Shown: positions 34,758 through 46,543, counted from the first letter of the stretch. The stretch: DNA of 64,000 bases from Conus ventricosus (GCA_018398815.1 CM031626.1:42094201-42158200); one strand, 5' to 3'. The notes: generated from the letters alone by a model not told the origin. Program-made: numbers and translations.

Positions 34758-35998
34758 AAACAAGAAACGAACACCCTGTTCTTAGCGAGTATACACTCCA
34801 TGGCCACACCCTAGCGACTGCAGTCAGCAAATTACCTAGGAGTCACCCTCCAAGCAAACATGGAATGGGACAAACATGTAGACAACATAGTGGCAAAGGC
34901 AGGACGCACCCTAGGATTCCTCCGTCAAAACCTTAAGATAGCCTCTATCAGGCTCAGAGAGAAAGCGTATCTTGTTTTTGTGCGACCGCTCCTGGAATAT
35001 GCTTGCTCAGTCTGGGACCCCTACCTTGAGGGTGACATAAACAAGATAGAAGCCGTTCAAAGGAGAGCAGCCATATTTGTCACCAACCGCTACCACAGAA
35101 CAACAAGTGTGACACAAATGTTGGGAAGACTGGGATGGCCATCTCTGCAGCGACGAAGACAGGCAGCACGACTCGCCATGCTGTATAAAATACACCATGA
35201 CCTGGCTCGAGTCGATAAAACCAAGCTGATACCTCTCCCAGAGCGAAATAACCAGCAGTTCGAACATATCTCGTCTCAGGGTGCCAACAGATACAGGCAT
35301 TTCTTGTTCCTGCCACGCACCATTCGGGAATGGGACCAGCTGCCACAGTGCATTGTTAACGCCGAGTCCATGGAAACATTCAGGATCAAAATAAATAACC
35401 ACCTGAAAGACACTCTCCTGGATGGTCTCGCTAGGGGCTGCCAGCAAAAACTGTTATGAGTCATATGTAGAGAGGGGTGGGGAAGAGGGGAGGGAGAGGG
35501 CGGGGGAGGTAAATACATAAGATTTAGTTCTAAAGGCTCAGCCTGGCTCACCTGGGTCATTCTGGGGATTAACTCTGGGGGGCCCAGGGGAGATGAAATG
35601 GCAGAGCAAATATCTAGTAGAAAGTAAGGAAGGAAGAGAAGGGAGGGGAGAGGAAGGAGGAGAGGGATAGAAAAAGGGGAATGAAAAAGGGAAAGTTTCA
35701 CAAGGCAAAATCTGGAGTGGATCCTGTGAGAGGGGATTCCCAAAAGCAAAAGACTGAATTGGGTGTCTTGGTGGCAGCAAGACTGGCTATGTGTGTGGAG
35801 GGATCTTGTGAGAGGAGACCCACTGAGGACTTGAGGATGTGTCTTGGTGGCAGCAAGACTGGCTATGCTAATGAAAATTCCTTTTTTTTTTCTTCTTTTT
35901 TTTTTAACACTGAACGCTGACCCGTGGGCCCCTTCCTAATATAGCGACAAAAGAATCAGAATGTTGATTGTGGTCGCTCTACGGAAGAAGAAGAAGAA
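34758..35998 (+). mobile_element. 5'-truncated CR1/Jockey-like LINE
   Basis: The insertion starts inside the reverse-transcriptase C-terminal region and ends in a (GAA)n tail (about 35985-35998) after a G-rich 3' UTR. The flanks are consecutive pieces of the same 63-bp repeat (left ends ...gttaaa, right begins aatccc), so the element entered an existing array with almost no detectable target duplication. Truncation at the 5' end is the normal outcome of target-primed reverse transcription. Confidence 0.8.
34787..35459 (+). pseudogene. Reverse transcriptase C-terminal fragment (LINE)
   Basis: From the ATG at 34860 the frame encodes about 199 residues. In-frame homology extends back to 34815 (NYLGVTLQANMEW), and further back to about 34787 after a one-base frameshift (YTLHGHTL). 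Landmarks of the CR1/Jockey-type thumb and C-terminus are clear: LGFLRQNLKIAS, FVRPLLEYACSVWDPY, IEAVQRRAAIFVTNRY, LGWPSLQRRRQAARLAMLYK and RTIREWDQLPQ. The polymerase core (the YADD box) and the endonuclease are missing through 5' truncation, so no activity is expected. The remaining frame is almost intact, so the insertion may be fairly young. Confidence 0.85.
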
Positions 35999-36212
35999 GA
36001 AATCCCACAACTGGTGTGGCTGATTATGGCACCTCCTGTAACACTGGGTTTCAGGAACTAATTAATCCCACAACTGGTGTGGCTGATTATGGCACCTCCT
36101 CTAACGCTGGGTTTCAGGAACTAGTTAAATCCCACAACCGGTGTGGCTGATTATGGCACCTCCTGTAACGCTGGGTTTCAGGAACTAGTTAAATCCCACA
36201 ACCGGTGTGGCT
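35999..36212. repeat. 63-64-bp minisatellite, about 3.3 copies
   Basis: 'ggcacctcctgtaacgctgg' occurs at 36028, 36091 and 36155. It continues the array interrupted by the LINE. Confidence 0.95.
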
Positions 36213-36820
36213 GTTAGAACCACATATTGTCCCATCCACGTAAGATGTACTGTATTCAGCGAAATCTGCCCCACAACATAGCAAAGTAAAACAACAAGCT
36301 GGTAACAGGTTGAAAGACTCACCTAAACAAGTTCAAGCTGATGGAGAAACTGGAAGACGCGAAATCAAATTTGTAAAAGATAAATATGTTGGTATAAACA
36401 TTTCACAAGAGTTACAGAAAACATAAGATACGTTCATATACCACCACACAAAAGGTGCAGTATAACATCACACAAGAGATAATTGTGTACATAACATTAC
36501 ACGCTAGATATTACATGTCTGGTTCAAGAGATGTACCATCCTAGCGTTCTCCATGCAAGGCATAATGTCTGTGTGGAGGATAACGAGCCCCTAAAATGGA
36601 CTGCTATGGCTAGTGGATGCAGCTGCAGTATGATCAGGGTAGACCTTTCAGCAAAGACTCTCTGGCAGAGCTGTTTATTCTAACACTGCTATTGGTGTCC
36701 TTTTCAGCTGCAATGAGCATATTTTCTACTAAGTGGGTATAGACGTCTTCCACGTTTTTAACAGGAGTTGGAAATGGGAAGATTTCGTTTACATCTTCCA
36801 TCACTGGAATCGAACAGGAG

Positions 36821-36993
36821 GTAGAGGGACACCCGATCTTCCAGCATCTAACATAAAAACAGTTTCTTCTGACACAAACTGTTTACAAACCTCATTCATC
36901 AGAACAGTAGGAAGTAGAGGGACACCGGATCTTCCAGCATCTAACATAAAAACAGTTTCTTCTGACACAAACTGTTTACAAACCTCATTCAAC
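36821..36993. repeat. 93-bp tandem duplication
   Basis: Two nearly identical copies starting gtagagggacacc at 36821 and 36914. Each contains an inverted pair aaacagtttcttctgacacaa / actgtt. Confidence 0.9.
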
Positions 36994-37395
36994 AGCATAC
37001 CCTAACTCAGGTTCAGGCTCTCTCATCTGGTTAACACACACACACTATGCATATATACATACAAATAGATATATATATATATAAGACCCCACTCTTGTTC
37101 AAACGTGTCAGCATGTCATCAAAAGACACAGACGCAGACAAACATGATTCTACGCTCAACAGTTTCCGAGAGTCATCGCTCTTCAGTCTTAGCACACTAA
37201 TGCAATGGTTACAAACCACAAATGCAATCAACGCTCAAGAACTTTCGTCACTGGGTTGTTTTGTTTTGGGTTGGTTTGTTTGTTTTTCTTTTTTTTCAGT
37301 TAGTCATATTCATGTAATTTTCGCTATACATGTGTACAAAATGCAGCAAACAGGTCTGCTGTGTACGCCAGTTTCAAGAGATGCTACATGGTCAC

Positions 37396-37770
37396 AGTCA
37401 CCTGGGAACACACTGGCCTTGACAGACCCTGTCTGTACAACTGATGGGCAGTTGTGAAGTCCTCAGCCTTGTCAGACCCTGTCTGTACAACTGATGGGCA
37501 GTTGTGAAGTCCTCAGCCTAGTCCCCTGTCTGTTCAACTGATGGGCAGTTGTGATGTCCTCAGCCTTGTCAGACCTGTCTGTTCAACTGATGGGCAGTTG
37601 TGAAGTCCTCAGCCTTGTCCCCTGTCTGTTCAACTGATGGGCAGTTGTGAAGTCCTCAGCCTTGTGAGACCCTGTCTGTACAACTGATGGGCAGTTGTGA
37701 AGTCCTCAGCCTTGTCCCCTGTCTGTACAACTGATGGGCAGTTGTGAAGTCCTCAGCCTTGTCACAAAGT
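37396..37770. repeat. 46-50-bp minisatellite with hairpin, about 8 copies
   Basis: Units contain acaactgatgggcagttgt, a perfect 7-bp stem with a 5-base loop, followed by gaagtcctcagccttgtc. The optional agacc makes the difference between short and long units. Confidence 0.95.
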
Positions 37771-37891
37771 CATTGCTCATATACATCTCATTTCTCGTTC
37801 TGGTGTAAAATTAGCAAAGCATGATGCCTTTAATCTTGTTCTTTTTCTTTCTAGGTCTGCATTATGTGCAGACTGGTACTTTAAATCAGTT

Positions 37892-38016
37892 TTTATTGTA
37901 TGCAGAGTTCACTTTATTATGCCATTTGTGAAATACACAAAGAGACACACACACAACCTGTTTTCGTACTTGGACTGAAATTAAAGTTGCCAAAATCTCT
38001 TTTCACTTTGTTTATG

Positions 38017-38047
<31 letters not shown>

Positions 38048-38533
38048 TGTGTGTGTCTGTAGTGTGTCTGGTGTGTGTGTGAGAGAGAGAGAGAGAGGGG
38101 AGGGGAATCCGGAAAGTATCTAAATGAATGATACATGTTGGCATAAGTTAAGCATGCACTGGTGTGAAAATCCTGGTTAAAAAACAACAGTACTGACCAC
38201 CACCAAAAAAAATCACTTTGGTATGAATTTCTGAATCGGTAGCAGCTCTACACACACAATGTCTGTTTAAGCTCTCTTCAATCAACTTGGAGGGGTCTGG
38301 ATTCAGCACTGATAACTGACCATAAAGAGAAAATCTACTCTGATCTGTCCATCTCACTCTGGGACTGAACCAAGCATCCTTCAATAAAGGGACCAGTGGG
38401 TTACCCACGAGGCCCACAACACCCTCTTTGATAATCCCCTGCATGTACCAAATGGGAAATCGATAAAGAGCGACAAGACAGGACGGAGGTGTAGGGAGGG
38501 TGACGTGAACAACAAACAGCCAGGATGATCTAC
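37892..38533 (-). other. HSF2BP: Putative 3' UTR of HSF2BP
   Basis: DNA immediately downstream of the HSF2BP stop codon on the - strand. Two AATAAA hexamers (plus-strand tttatt at 37913-37918 and 37892-37897) lie about 620 and 640 bp after the stop, a plausible cleavage region. A (TG/CA)n and GA microsatellite occupies about 38018-38098 within it. The exact end is not known. Confidence 0.45.
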
Positions 38534-38640
38534 TTAGTGTTCTGCAGAGATGGCACCAAGGTCGGAGATAAGGTCAAAGGCCAGGTCGGCAATCTGCTTG
38601 TTGCGGTCGCTGCTCAGCTCTTCAGGACGTCACGTGGGAT
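38534..38640 (-). CDS. HSF2BP: HSF2BP (MEILB2) ortholog, last coding exon, frameshifted
   Basis: The - strand acceptor ctcatttcag lies at 38641-38650, and the reading frame enters in phase 0, matching the donor phase of the exon at 40614. The sequence encodes IPRDVLK, then a one-base deletion (around 38612-38625, ctgaagagctgagc), and in the shifted frame ELSSDRNKQIADLAFDLISD, ending GAISAEH and TAA. The shift from LPLxRIL-like to DLxxL-like helices corresponds to the last ARM-type helix pair of HSF2BP. As assembled the frame would stop after IPRDVLKS. Because homology continues across the break, an assembly indel is the simplest explanation. Confidence 0.75.
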
Positions 38641-38869
38641 CTGAAATGAGGGGACAAATGCGGTGACAGAGGCGATCAATTCACTTGTGTGATGTGACGT
38701 GGTTAGATGTAAACCAACAGACACTGATATGATTTGATGTGATCTGAGAGACACGAATGCGATTAGATGTGACAGACGCAATGTGATGTAATGTGGTAAA
38801 CACTAATTTGGTGTATCAAGATAGATGCCAGTGCGATATTAAGTGACTGACACAGAGCTTCAAGTTACC

Positions 38870-39800
38870 CGCGTGCCTTTAACGTTTTGACCTAGTGTAT
38901 CAATGGTGACCTTTTAGTTTACCGTCTGAATCTTTCCCTGTGTAGCAATACATATTTCATACAGCCTACCGTCTGAATCTTTCCTTGTGTGCAATGCATA
39001 TTTTATGCAAGTCTACTGTCTGAATCTTTTTTTGTGTAGCAATGTTTGTATCTAATGCTCCTACTGTCTGAATCTTTTCCTGTGTGCAATGCATATTTTA
39101 TGCAGCTACTGTCTGAATTTTTCTTGTGTAGCAATGTTTTTATGCTGTCTACTGTCTGAATCTTTTCTTGTGTAGCAATGCAGATTTTCATATAGTCTAA
39201 TGTCTGCATGCATCAATTTCTTAATACAGTTTATACTTTCTGAAAATTCAACAGATGCCGACTATATCAAATCTGCATTGCTACACAAAGTCCAATTCAG
39301 ACGGCTGATCGCGTAAAGTCTGCACTGTTTCACATTCAGAGAGTAGATGGACTTTGTGTACCAATGCACATTTGATGAAGTCTACTGTCTGAATATGCAG
39401 CAATGCAGACTTTCTATAGTCTACTGTCTGAATATGCAGCAATGAAGACTTTATATAGTCTCCTGTCTGAATCAGACTTTGTGTAGCAGTGCAAATTTGA
39501 TAAAGTCCATTGTCTGAATATGCAGCAATGCAGACTTTCTGCAGTCTGTTGTCTGAATCAGACTTTGTGTACCAATGCACATTTGATGAAGTCTACTGTC
39601 TGAATATGCAGCAATGCAGACTTTCTATAGTCTACTGTCTGAATGTGAAGCAATGAAGACTTTCTACAGTCTGCTGTTTAAATCAGACTTTGTGTAGCAG
39701 TGCAAATTTGATAAAGTCCATTGTCTGAACATGCAGCAATGCAGACTTTATGCAGTCTACTGTCTGAACATGAAGCAATGAAGACCTTACATAGTCTGTT
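38870..39800. repeat. Degenerate 40-60-bp tandem repeat (HSF2BP downstream intron)
   Basis: Variants of ctactgtctgaat followed by cagcaatgcagactttctat or cttttcttgtgtagcaatgc recur about 18 times, with poor length conservation. It lies in the intron between the last two coding exons. 39800-40600 holds nothing else apart from a C run at about 40527-40549. Confidence 0.8.
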
Positions 39801-40613
39801 ACCTGTTACTTAAGAAATATCCTGAATTCAAGTTTCAAATATGCCTATGAAGACCCGGGAATCCTAAATTTTCAGCTGTATTATTATTTCCTGGAATCTG
39901 GGGTATTGGTGGAAAAAACTAGCATACTTCATGGTAAGAGTGTCATAGATGTGGATTATTCAAATTTAAATGATTCCAGCTGTCACAGTGTCATGTTGGA
40001 CCGTTATATTGTCACACATGGAGATCACCTCTAGCAAGTCAGAACATGCATCAGACATCTGACGACGCAAACGGCATGACTGAATTCTTTTTTTTTCAAC
40101 ATTCTGTTTCTTTTATTCTAATTTTGGGTAACTTGTGTTTTCTTCACTTGAAGTTTGCTGCCATCATGGCCGCTACTGTTGAAGCAAAGAGAGATTCTGT
40201 TAGACTAACAAATGTGAGTGATGGGCTATACACACAGCAGCTAAACAATTTTGCAAATCAGTTTGACTGAACATGACCCTTTTTTTTGTTTAGCATGTTC
40301 TTACGTACTCTAAGTATTGCTTTTTCTTACTGGTCAGTTGGCGTACAAAATGCATTAACACTATAGATGCTCAAGTCTGCATTCGCAGGAGATTCAACTG
40401 CAACTGGCTGCACAGATTTAAGAGGAAGCTTGCATATCACTGCTTGCCACATCCTCTTATATATGTAGATAGATTCTGTCTTTCTCTCCTTATTACCTTC
40501 AACCACGTTTTCTATATCTTCTCTCCCCCCCCCCCCCCCCCCCCCCCCCAACCTCTTTCTCCTCTCCATCTCCTTATTTCCCTTTCTCTCTCCTGAAAAA
40601 AATAAAAACGTAC

Positions 40614-40711
40614 CGGTTGCAGAAACTGGGCCGGCGTACTTGTGTCGCATTCTGCTACTATCGACTGCAAAAGACGCAGGGTGTTGACTCGATTTTCTCC
40701 ATTGGTCTCCT
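40614..40711 (-). CDS. HSF2BP: HSF2BP ortholog, penultimate coding exon
   Basis: A 98-bp exon: acceptor ...atcgttcag|AGGAGACC and donor CAACCG|gtacgt on the - strand. It completes a Glu codon split with the exon at 43825 (G|AG), then encodes ETNGENRVNTLRLLQSIVAE followed by CDTSTPAQFLQP. It exits in phase 0. VNTLRLLQSIV corresponds to the 'LHxLRLxQSVV' helix of the vertebrate HSF2BP ARM domain. A second frame is also open through the exon but gives no homology and does not match the neighbouring phases. Confidence 0.85.
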
Positions 40712-40887
40712 CTGAACGATAAGAACAATTATGATTGGTAAGAAATAATCTGCAACTAAAAAACAGTTCAAATATCAATTGTGTAATGTCTCATGTGCAC
40801 TGCCATCCCGTCAACAAACATTCAAAACAAACAATTACAAGAACACATACACACAGTGTTGCAGGCGAGAACCATGGAGGGTAAACT

Positions 40888-40943
40888 ATGTACAAAAACA
40901 ATCATATGTACAAAAACAATCATATGTACAAAAACAATCATAT
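40888..40943. repeat. 18-bp tandem repeat, 3 copies
   Basis: atgtacaaaaacaatcat repeated three times. Confidence 0.9.
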
Positions 40944-41159
40944 CAAAACTGAAAGAAAGTTTTCTATAATCAGGACAGCTTGTCACAATCAAGGTCAATG
41001 GAAAAATAAGGAACCTTCAGCTGAACATAGGTACAAACTCTTGCTGAAAACTGTTTCGACATTGCTTGTATTCATGGGCTCTGTTGTAGCCTTGATTCTC
41101 ACTATGGCCAATGTCAACCTTCACCTTTCTCTGAGGACGATATCATCCATTGCCTTTGA

Positions 41160-43270
41160 TTAAAGCCTGGGTCAACCTTGCCTCTCATTAAGGCCTATGT
41201 CAACCCTTGCCCCTCATTGAGGCCTATGTCAACCCTTGCCTCTCATTAAGGCCTATGTCAACCCTTGCCCCTCATTAAGGCCTATGTCAACCCTTGCCTC
41301 TCATTAAGGCCTATGGCAACCCTTGCCTCTCATTAAGGCCAATGTCAACCCTAGCCCCTCATTAAGGCCTATGCCAACCCTTGCCCCTCATTAAGGCCTA
41401 TGTCAACCCTTGCCTCTCATTAAGGCCTATGTCAACCCTTGCCCCTCATTAAGGTCTATATCACCCTTGCTTCTCACTGTGACCTATGTCAACCCTTGCC
41501 CCTCATTAAGGCCTATGTCAACCCTTGCCCCTCATTAAGGCCTATGTCAACCCTTGCCTCTCATTAAGGCCTATGTCAACCCTTGCCCCTCATTAAGGTC
41601 TATATCACCCTTGCTTCTCACTATGACCTATGCCAACCCTTGCCCCTCATTAAGGCCTATGTCAACCCTTGCCTCTCATTAAGGCCTATGTCAACCCTTG
41701 CCCCTCATTAAGGTCTATATCACCCTTGCTTCTCACTGTGACCTATGTCAACCCTTGCCCTCATTAAGGCCTATGTCAACCCTTGCCCCTCATTAAGGCC
41801 TATGTCAACCCTTGCCTCTCATTAAGGCCTATGTCAACCCTTGCCTCTCATTAAGGCCTATATCACCCTTGCTTCTGACTATGACCTATGTCAACCCTTG
41901 CCTCTCATTAAGGCCTATGTCAACCCTTGCCTCTCATTAAGGCCTACGTCAACCCTTGCCTCTCATTAAGGCCTATGTCAACCCTTGCCTCTCATTAAGG
42001 CCTATGTTAACCCTTGCCCCTCATTAAGGTCTATATCACCCTTGCTTCTCACTGTGACCTATGTCAACCCTTGCCCCTCATTAAGGCCTATGTCAACCCT
42101 TGTCTCTCATCAAGGCCAATGTCAACCCTTGCCTCTCATTAAGGCCTATGTCAACCCTTGTCTCTCATCAAGGCCAATGTCAACCCTTGCCCCTCATTAA
42201 GGCCTATGTCAACCCTTGTCTCTCATCAAGGCCAATGTCAACCCTTGCCCCTCATTAAGGTCTATATCACCCTTGCTTCTCACTATGACCTATGTCAACC
42301 CTTGCCCCTCATTAAGGTCTATGTCACCCTTGCTTCTCACTGTGACCTATGTCAACCCTTGTCTCTCATCAAGGCCAATGTCAACCCTTGCCCCTCATTA
42401 AGGTCTATATCACCCTTGCTTCTCACTATGACCTATGTCAACCCTTGTCTCTCATTAAGGCCTATGTCAACCCTTGCCCCTCATTAAGGTCTATATCACC
42501 CTTGCTTCTCACTGTGACCTATGTCAACCCTTGTCTCTCATTAAGGCCTATGTCAACCCTTGCCCCTCATTAAGGTCTATATCACCCTTGCTTCTCACTG
42601 TGACCTATGTCAACCCTTGCCCCTCATTAAGGCCTATGTCAACCCTTGTCTCTCATCAAGGCCAATGTCAACCCTTGCTCTCATTAAGGCCTATGTCAAC
42701 CCTTGTCTCTCATCAAGGCCAATGTCAACCCTTGCCCCTCATTAAGGTCTATATCACCCTTGCTTCTCACTATGACCTATGTCAACCCTTGCCCCTCATT
42801 AAGGTCTATATCACCCTTGCTTCTCACTGTGACCTATGTCAACCCTTGTCTCTCATTAAGGCCTATGTCAACCCTTGCCCCTCATTAAGGTCTATATCAC
42901 CCTTGCTTCTCACTGTGACCTATGTCAACCCTTGTCTCTCATTAAGGCCTGTGTCACCCTTGCCCCTCATTAAGGTCTATATCACCCTTGCTTCTCACTG
43001 TGACCTATGTCAACCCTTGTCTCTCATCAAGGCCAATGTCAACCTTTGCCTCTCATTAAAGCCTATCTCAACCTTTGCCTCCCATTAAGGCCAATGTGAA
43101 CCTTGCCTCTCACTAACGCCTGTGGCAACCCTTGCTTTCCATTAAGGCCTATGTCAACCCTTGCCTCTCATTTAGACCCTTGCCTCTCATTAAGATCCTT
43201 GCCTCTCATCAAGGCCTGTGTCAACCCTTGCCTCTTGTTAAGATCTGTGTCAACCCTTGCCTCTCCCAGC
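41160..43270. repeat. 30-bp minisatellite, about 70 copies (HSF2BP intron)
   Basis: The basic unit is 'aggcctatgtcaacccttgc' plus cctctcatta. A second unit type (tctatatcacccttgcttct + cactgtgacc) is interspersed in recurring combinations. The 30-bp period keeps all frames open, which creates long false ORFs. The array lies between HSF2BP exons 40614-40711 and 43825-43928. Confidence 0.97.
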
Positions 43271-43621
43271 ACAGCTAATCAGTCCAGTCACCGAGTTAAG
43301 CCAGTTGACTGCTATGAAAATAAAACTCCTGCGGCAAACCATTTGCCAGCGACTGAATGCTAACAAATACAATTTTTTCCAGAAGTGTTTTTCAGATTAT
43401 ACATTTCTTCAAAGATAATATCTGAAAGAAAGATATAAATGAACGACCATTGTATTCAACACATCTCAAAAGCTATGCGATGTACAAATTATGATTTGTT
43501 GCTTTGTTCTGGGGAGTGTTCAATCTTTGTGTTCTGCTCTTTTGCTGTCAACATCACATGTTCTGAGACCTGAGGCAATGTTATCCACATCCACTATGAA
43601 AACAGACCCCTTCCATGCGCT

Positions 43622-43772
43622 CTCACACACACATACACATACACACGCATACAGACACACATACATACACACACACACGCATACAGACACACACACACGC
43701 ATACAGACACACCACACACACAAACTTACACACACACACACACACACACACACAACACACACACACACAAGA
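43622..43772. repeat. CA microsatellite beside HSF2BP exon
   Basis: Interrupted (CA)n starting about 50 bp downstream, on the gene's strand, of the donor at 43824. Confidence 0.95.
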
Positions 43773-43824
43773 GTTGTGACAGAAAAACAAACTCTGAAAT
43801 TCAAGAAAAACTGTGCCATCCCAC

Positions 43825-43928
43825 CTTTGAGATGCCAGGCCAAGAGGGAGAGAGTGCCAGGTTTGTTCATCAAGTACTGGACCCCTTTCTGATTGATGCT
43901 GATGTTGTACATCCCCATCAACATAAGG
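43825..43928 (-). CDS. HSF2BP: HSF2BP ortholog, internal exon (LMLMxxYN motif)
   Basis: A 104-bp exon: acceptor tgtgtgcgcag|CCTTATG and donor CTCAAAG|gtggga on the - strand. The first base completes the codon left open by the exon at 50103, and the last base opens the Glu codon completed at 40711. It encodes LMLMGMYNISINQKGVQYLM, NKPGTLSLLAWHLK. This is the most diagnostic segment: vertebrate HSF2BP has LMLMxLYNxSINLKGLxY followed by SPGFIPLLWWLL. The exon is sandwiched between two CA microsatellites. Confidence 0.9.
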
Positions 43929-43933
43929 CTGCG

Positions 43934-44012
43934 CACACACACAGACATATAAACATACGCCACACACGCGCACACACACGCCACACACACACACACACCA
44001 CACGCATGCACC

Positions 44013-44047
<35 letters not shown>

Positions 44048-44132
44048 CACACCACACACACACACACACACACACATGCACGCCTGTACACATACACACA
44101 CACGATCGCACACACACACACACACACACATA
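43934..44132. repeat. CA microsatellite adjoining a splice acceptor
   Basis: Interrupted (CA)n that begins within about 6 bp of the HSF2BP acceptor at 43929, so on the gene strand the acceptor is preceded by (TG)n instead of a normal pyrimidine tract. 44140-46500 holds a run of about 27 G at 44437-44463, G-rich DNA at about 45945-45998 and no gene that I can support. A long - strand frame at 45.7-46.4 kb is low-complexity. Confidence 0.95.
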
Positions 44133-46516
44133 TGGTATGACATGCCCCAGGTTGTCTGTTTGTTTTGTTGTTGTTTTTTTCACAAATGTGCTAGTTGGAA
44201 ACAACAAAGAAACAGGAGTGGTCAGAAAGGAGGTGGAGAAAGACCTAGCCACTGAAAAACGATGACGACACAAATTCAGGGATAGTCCAAGAGGCAGAGA
44301 CAGACGTAACTACATAAAAAAGACCCAGAATTTGGGGGACAGTCTGTGAGACAGAGAAAGATGTAACCACATGAAAAGAAAGACACAGACTTAGGGATAT
44401 AGAAAAACTCAATCCTAACTACTGTGACCAGAGCTGGGGGGGGGGGGGGGGGGGGGGGGGGGGTCGGTGTGTCCTCTAGAGGAAGGACTTGGAATGTTTT
44501 CTTACCAGAGTTATGTTAACATTTCACCTCCACCCTCTCTCTTACTAGTGATAGAAGCTGCAACTTTCCAGTACTAGTCATCGAAAGATTTTTTTTTCTT
44601 CTCGGGGCTGTTAAAATACTCAATGTGGCGCAGGGATAAGTTTTCTTAGGATTGTACTCTTAAAAGTACTTGTAGCTCCGAGAGACAGAATTAGAGAGAA
44701 GTTCAAACATTCAATACGGATTGAACAACAAAGAACTGACACATGTTAAGCGTACTTTAACATATCAACTTTACTTGTTTTCACAATGGTGAAATATTTA
44801 AAGCTATTTCACAATAGAAAAATCAGTTCGTTCAAGCTGAGTTTTGGTTCTCACTGTTTCGTCATGAAGCGAGGGAAAGTTGTGGATGAGTCGAGTTGGA
44901 GTCCACTTGGAATATCAGAACTTATGTGATGTCGGAGAGGACAGTTGATCTTCCTTTTGTTGCTGGCGACTGATCCACTTGTATAGACCGGCTGCTAAAG
45001 TGCTGGACTGTGGTGTGTCTTCACAACCTGTCTTGCCCAGGGTAGGCAGGGTCCCAGGTATTTCTGGGAGATCAGTGAAGCTTAGACCAGGAGTTCAGAT
45101 CAAGTGAGCTGACCGTGCACTCTCTCTCAGGGTTTACCCCTGCTGTCTTTCATGCTGTACTGTGTTGATCTACAGCGGGTCCGAGGAATCAGTGCGTGGG
45201 AAGGACTCGGTGTCCCCTTTCCGTTTGCTAAACTGTCAAGTCCAGTTTCTGTTCCGGTGGACAGTGTGTCACTCAAGACAGAGAAAAGGGGGTTGGTGGG
45301 AGGGGGTCTGTCATCCCCCATCCCTTACCGTGGAATTGACCAGTTTCCAACGTGTGAAAGTACGCTTGTGTTGTAGCACCTAAATCAATGCATGCTAACT
45401 GACAAAGCATGGTTTAACATAACTGCATCATTTGCCATCCCCTGTGGGGATACCGGGGAGCCTTTTGTACAAATAGTTCCCCCTCCTTCTGGACATTCTG
45501 TGCCAGTAACGTCCCCTTTTCCTTTCACTCTCAGTAACTCTGTCTCCTCCTTTGCTGTACTGTCGTCTACTGTCCTTGCTGTCTACCATATCTTTTATCT
45601 ATCTTTTTCCACAACCTCTTCCCACAAATTTCTGCACTCAACGAAGTTGGAGTGAACTGACCATACTCTCGAGTACAGTGTGAGTATCCCAACAGGGTAA
45701 AACGAGTTAACACGCTACCAGATACTGGAACGCTGAAGAAGAAGAAGCATCGTTTGCCAGGCCCCGCGTGCAACTGCGTGCTGGTGGTGAATAAGAGAGA
45801 AGGGGAGGGGGGAAGAGACGGGCGAGAGACTTTAAAATTGATGTAACCTTTTTTTTGTCAGTGTTGTACCCAGGCTGTCGGCTGGTTTCAAAGAGTTTCT
45901 GACAGACAGCAGGGATAGTGAGGGGGCGAGAGTTTGAGAGGGGACGGAAGGGGGGGGGGGGGGGGAGGGGGCTGAGAGGGGAAGGAAAGGGGGGGGGGGA
46001 TTTGAAATCTATACTGCTTTGTGTGAAACACAGGGGGAGAGAAAAGGGGGTGTGTGTGCATGTGTTTGTACAGCTTGTACAACAGGATGGTTGGGACCGA
46101 TCAGGTGGAGTTGTCAAGGGACTCATCACAACTACAAAAAGATTGTCAAGAGGTAGTGTGAGAGACTCAGAAAAACCCTCGACTGGCTCCAAGACTGACT
46201 CTGACAGTTCATTCACACGTACTGGCGTTTGAAGACTCCAGTTTCCTGCCACAGGTCCTGAGCTGGAGTCAGTAGAAGGATATAAAGTAAGTGAATGAAG
46301 ACTGCTGTGGTGTGTTGCTTGTTTCTCAGTAATGTACCTCTGCCTTACAGCAGGTTTCTTCGATTTATGTTCGAGTAGTGATGGAGTGAGAGCTGATGAT
46401 GAAGCAGCTTTACTCCTGAACAACATACTCAGCTTGAAGGCATTAAACCTGAGATTGTGAAAACCTTAAACTTGTTGGTCTGGACTTCTCTCTCTCTCTT
46501 GCTCTCAAAAAAAAAA

Positions 46517-46543
46517 GTATATATATATTTATATACATATATG
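46517..46543. repeat. AT microsatellite
   Basis: Short (TA)n next to a CT/A-rich stretch (46487-46516). 46550-47880 is AT-rich, with no recognised feature. Confidence 0.8.

Noticed and set aside
38148..38444. 98-codon - strand frame downstream of HSF2BP
   Set aside because: Lies in the putative 3' UTR after the stop and before the AATAAA signals; no homology recognised.
42474..43088. 204-codon open frame with repeated PLIKVYITLASH-type units
   Set aside because: The 30-bp repeat period is a multiple of three, so open frames appear automatically; it lies in an HSF2BP intron on the opposite strand.
43520..44273. Long Cys/Val-rich - strand frames around 43.5-44.3 kb
   Set aside because: Mostly translated (TG)n. 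Only the internal 43825-43928 portion is a real exon.
45707..46426. 239-codon - strand frame rich in Ser and Pro
   Set aside because: Low-complexity C-rich part, no recognised domain, no splice-site logic, wrong phase for HSF2BP.
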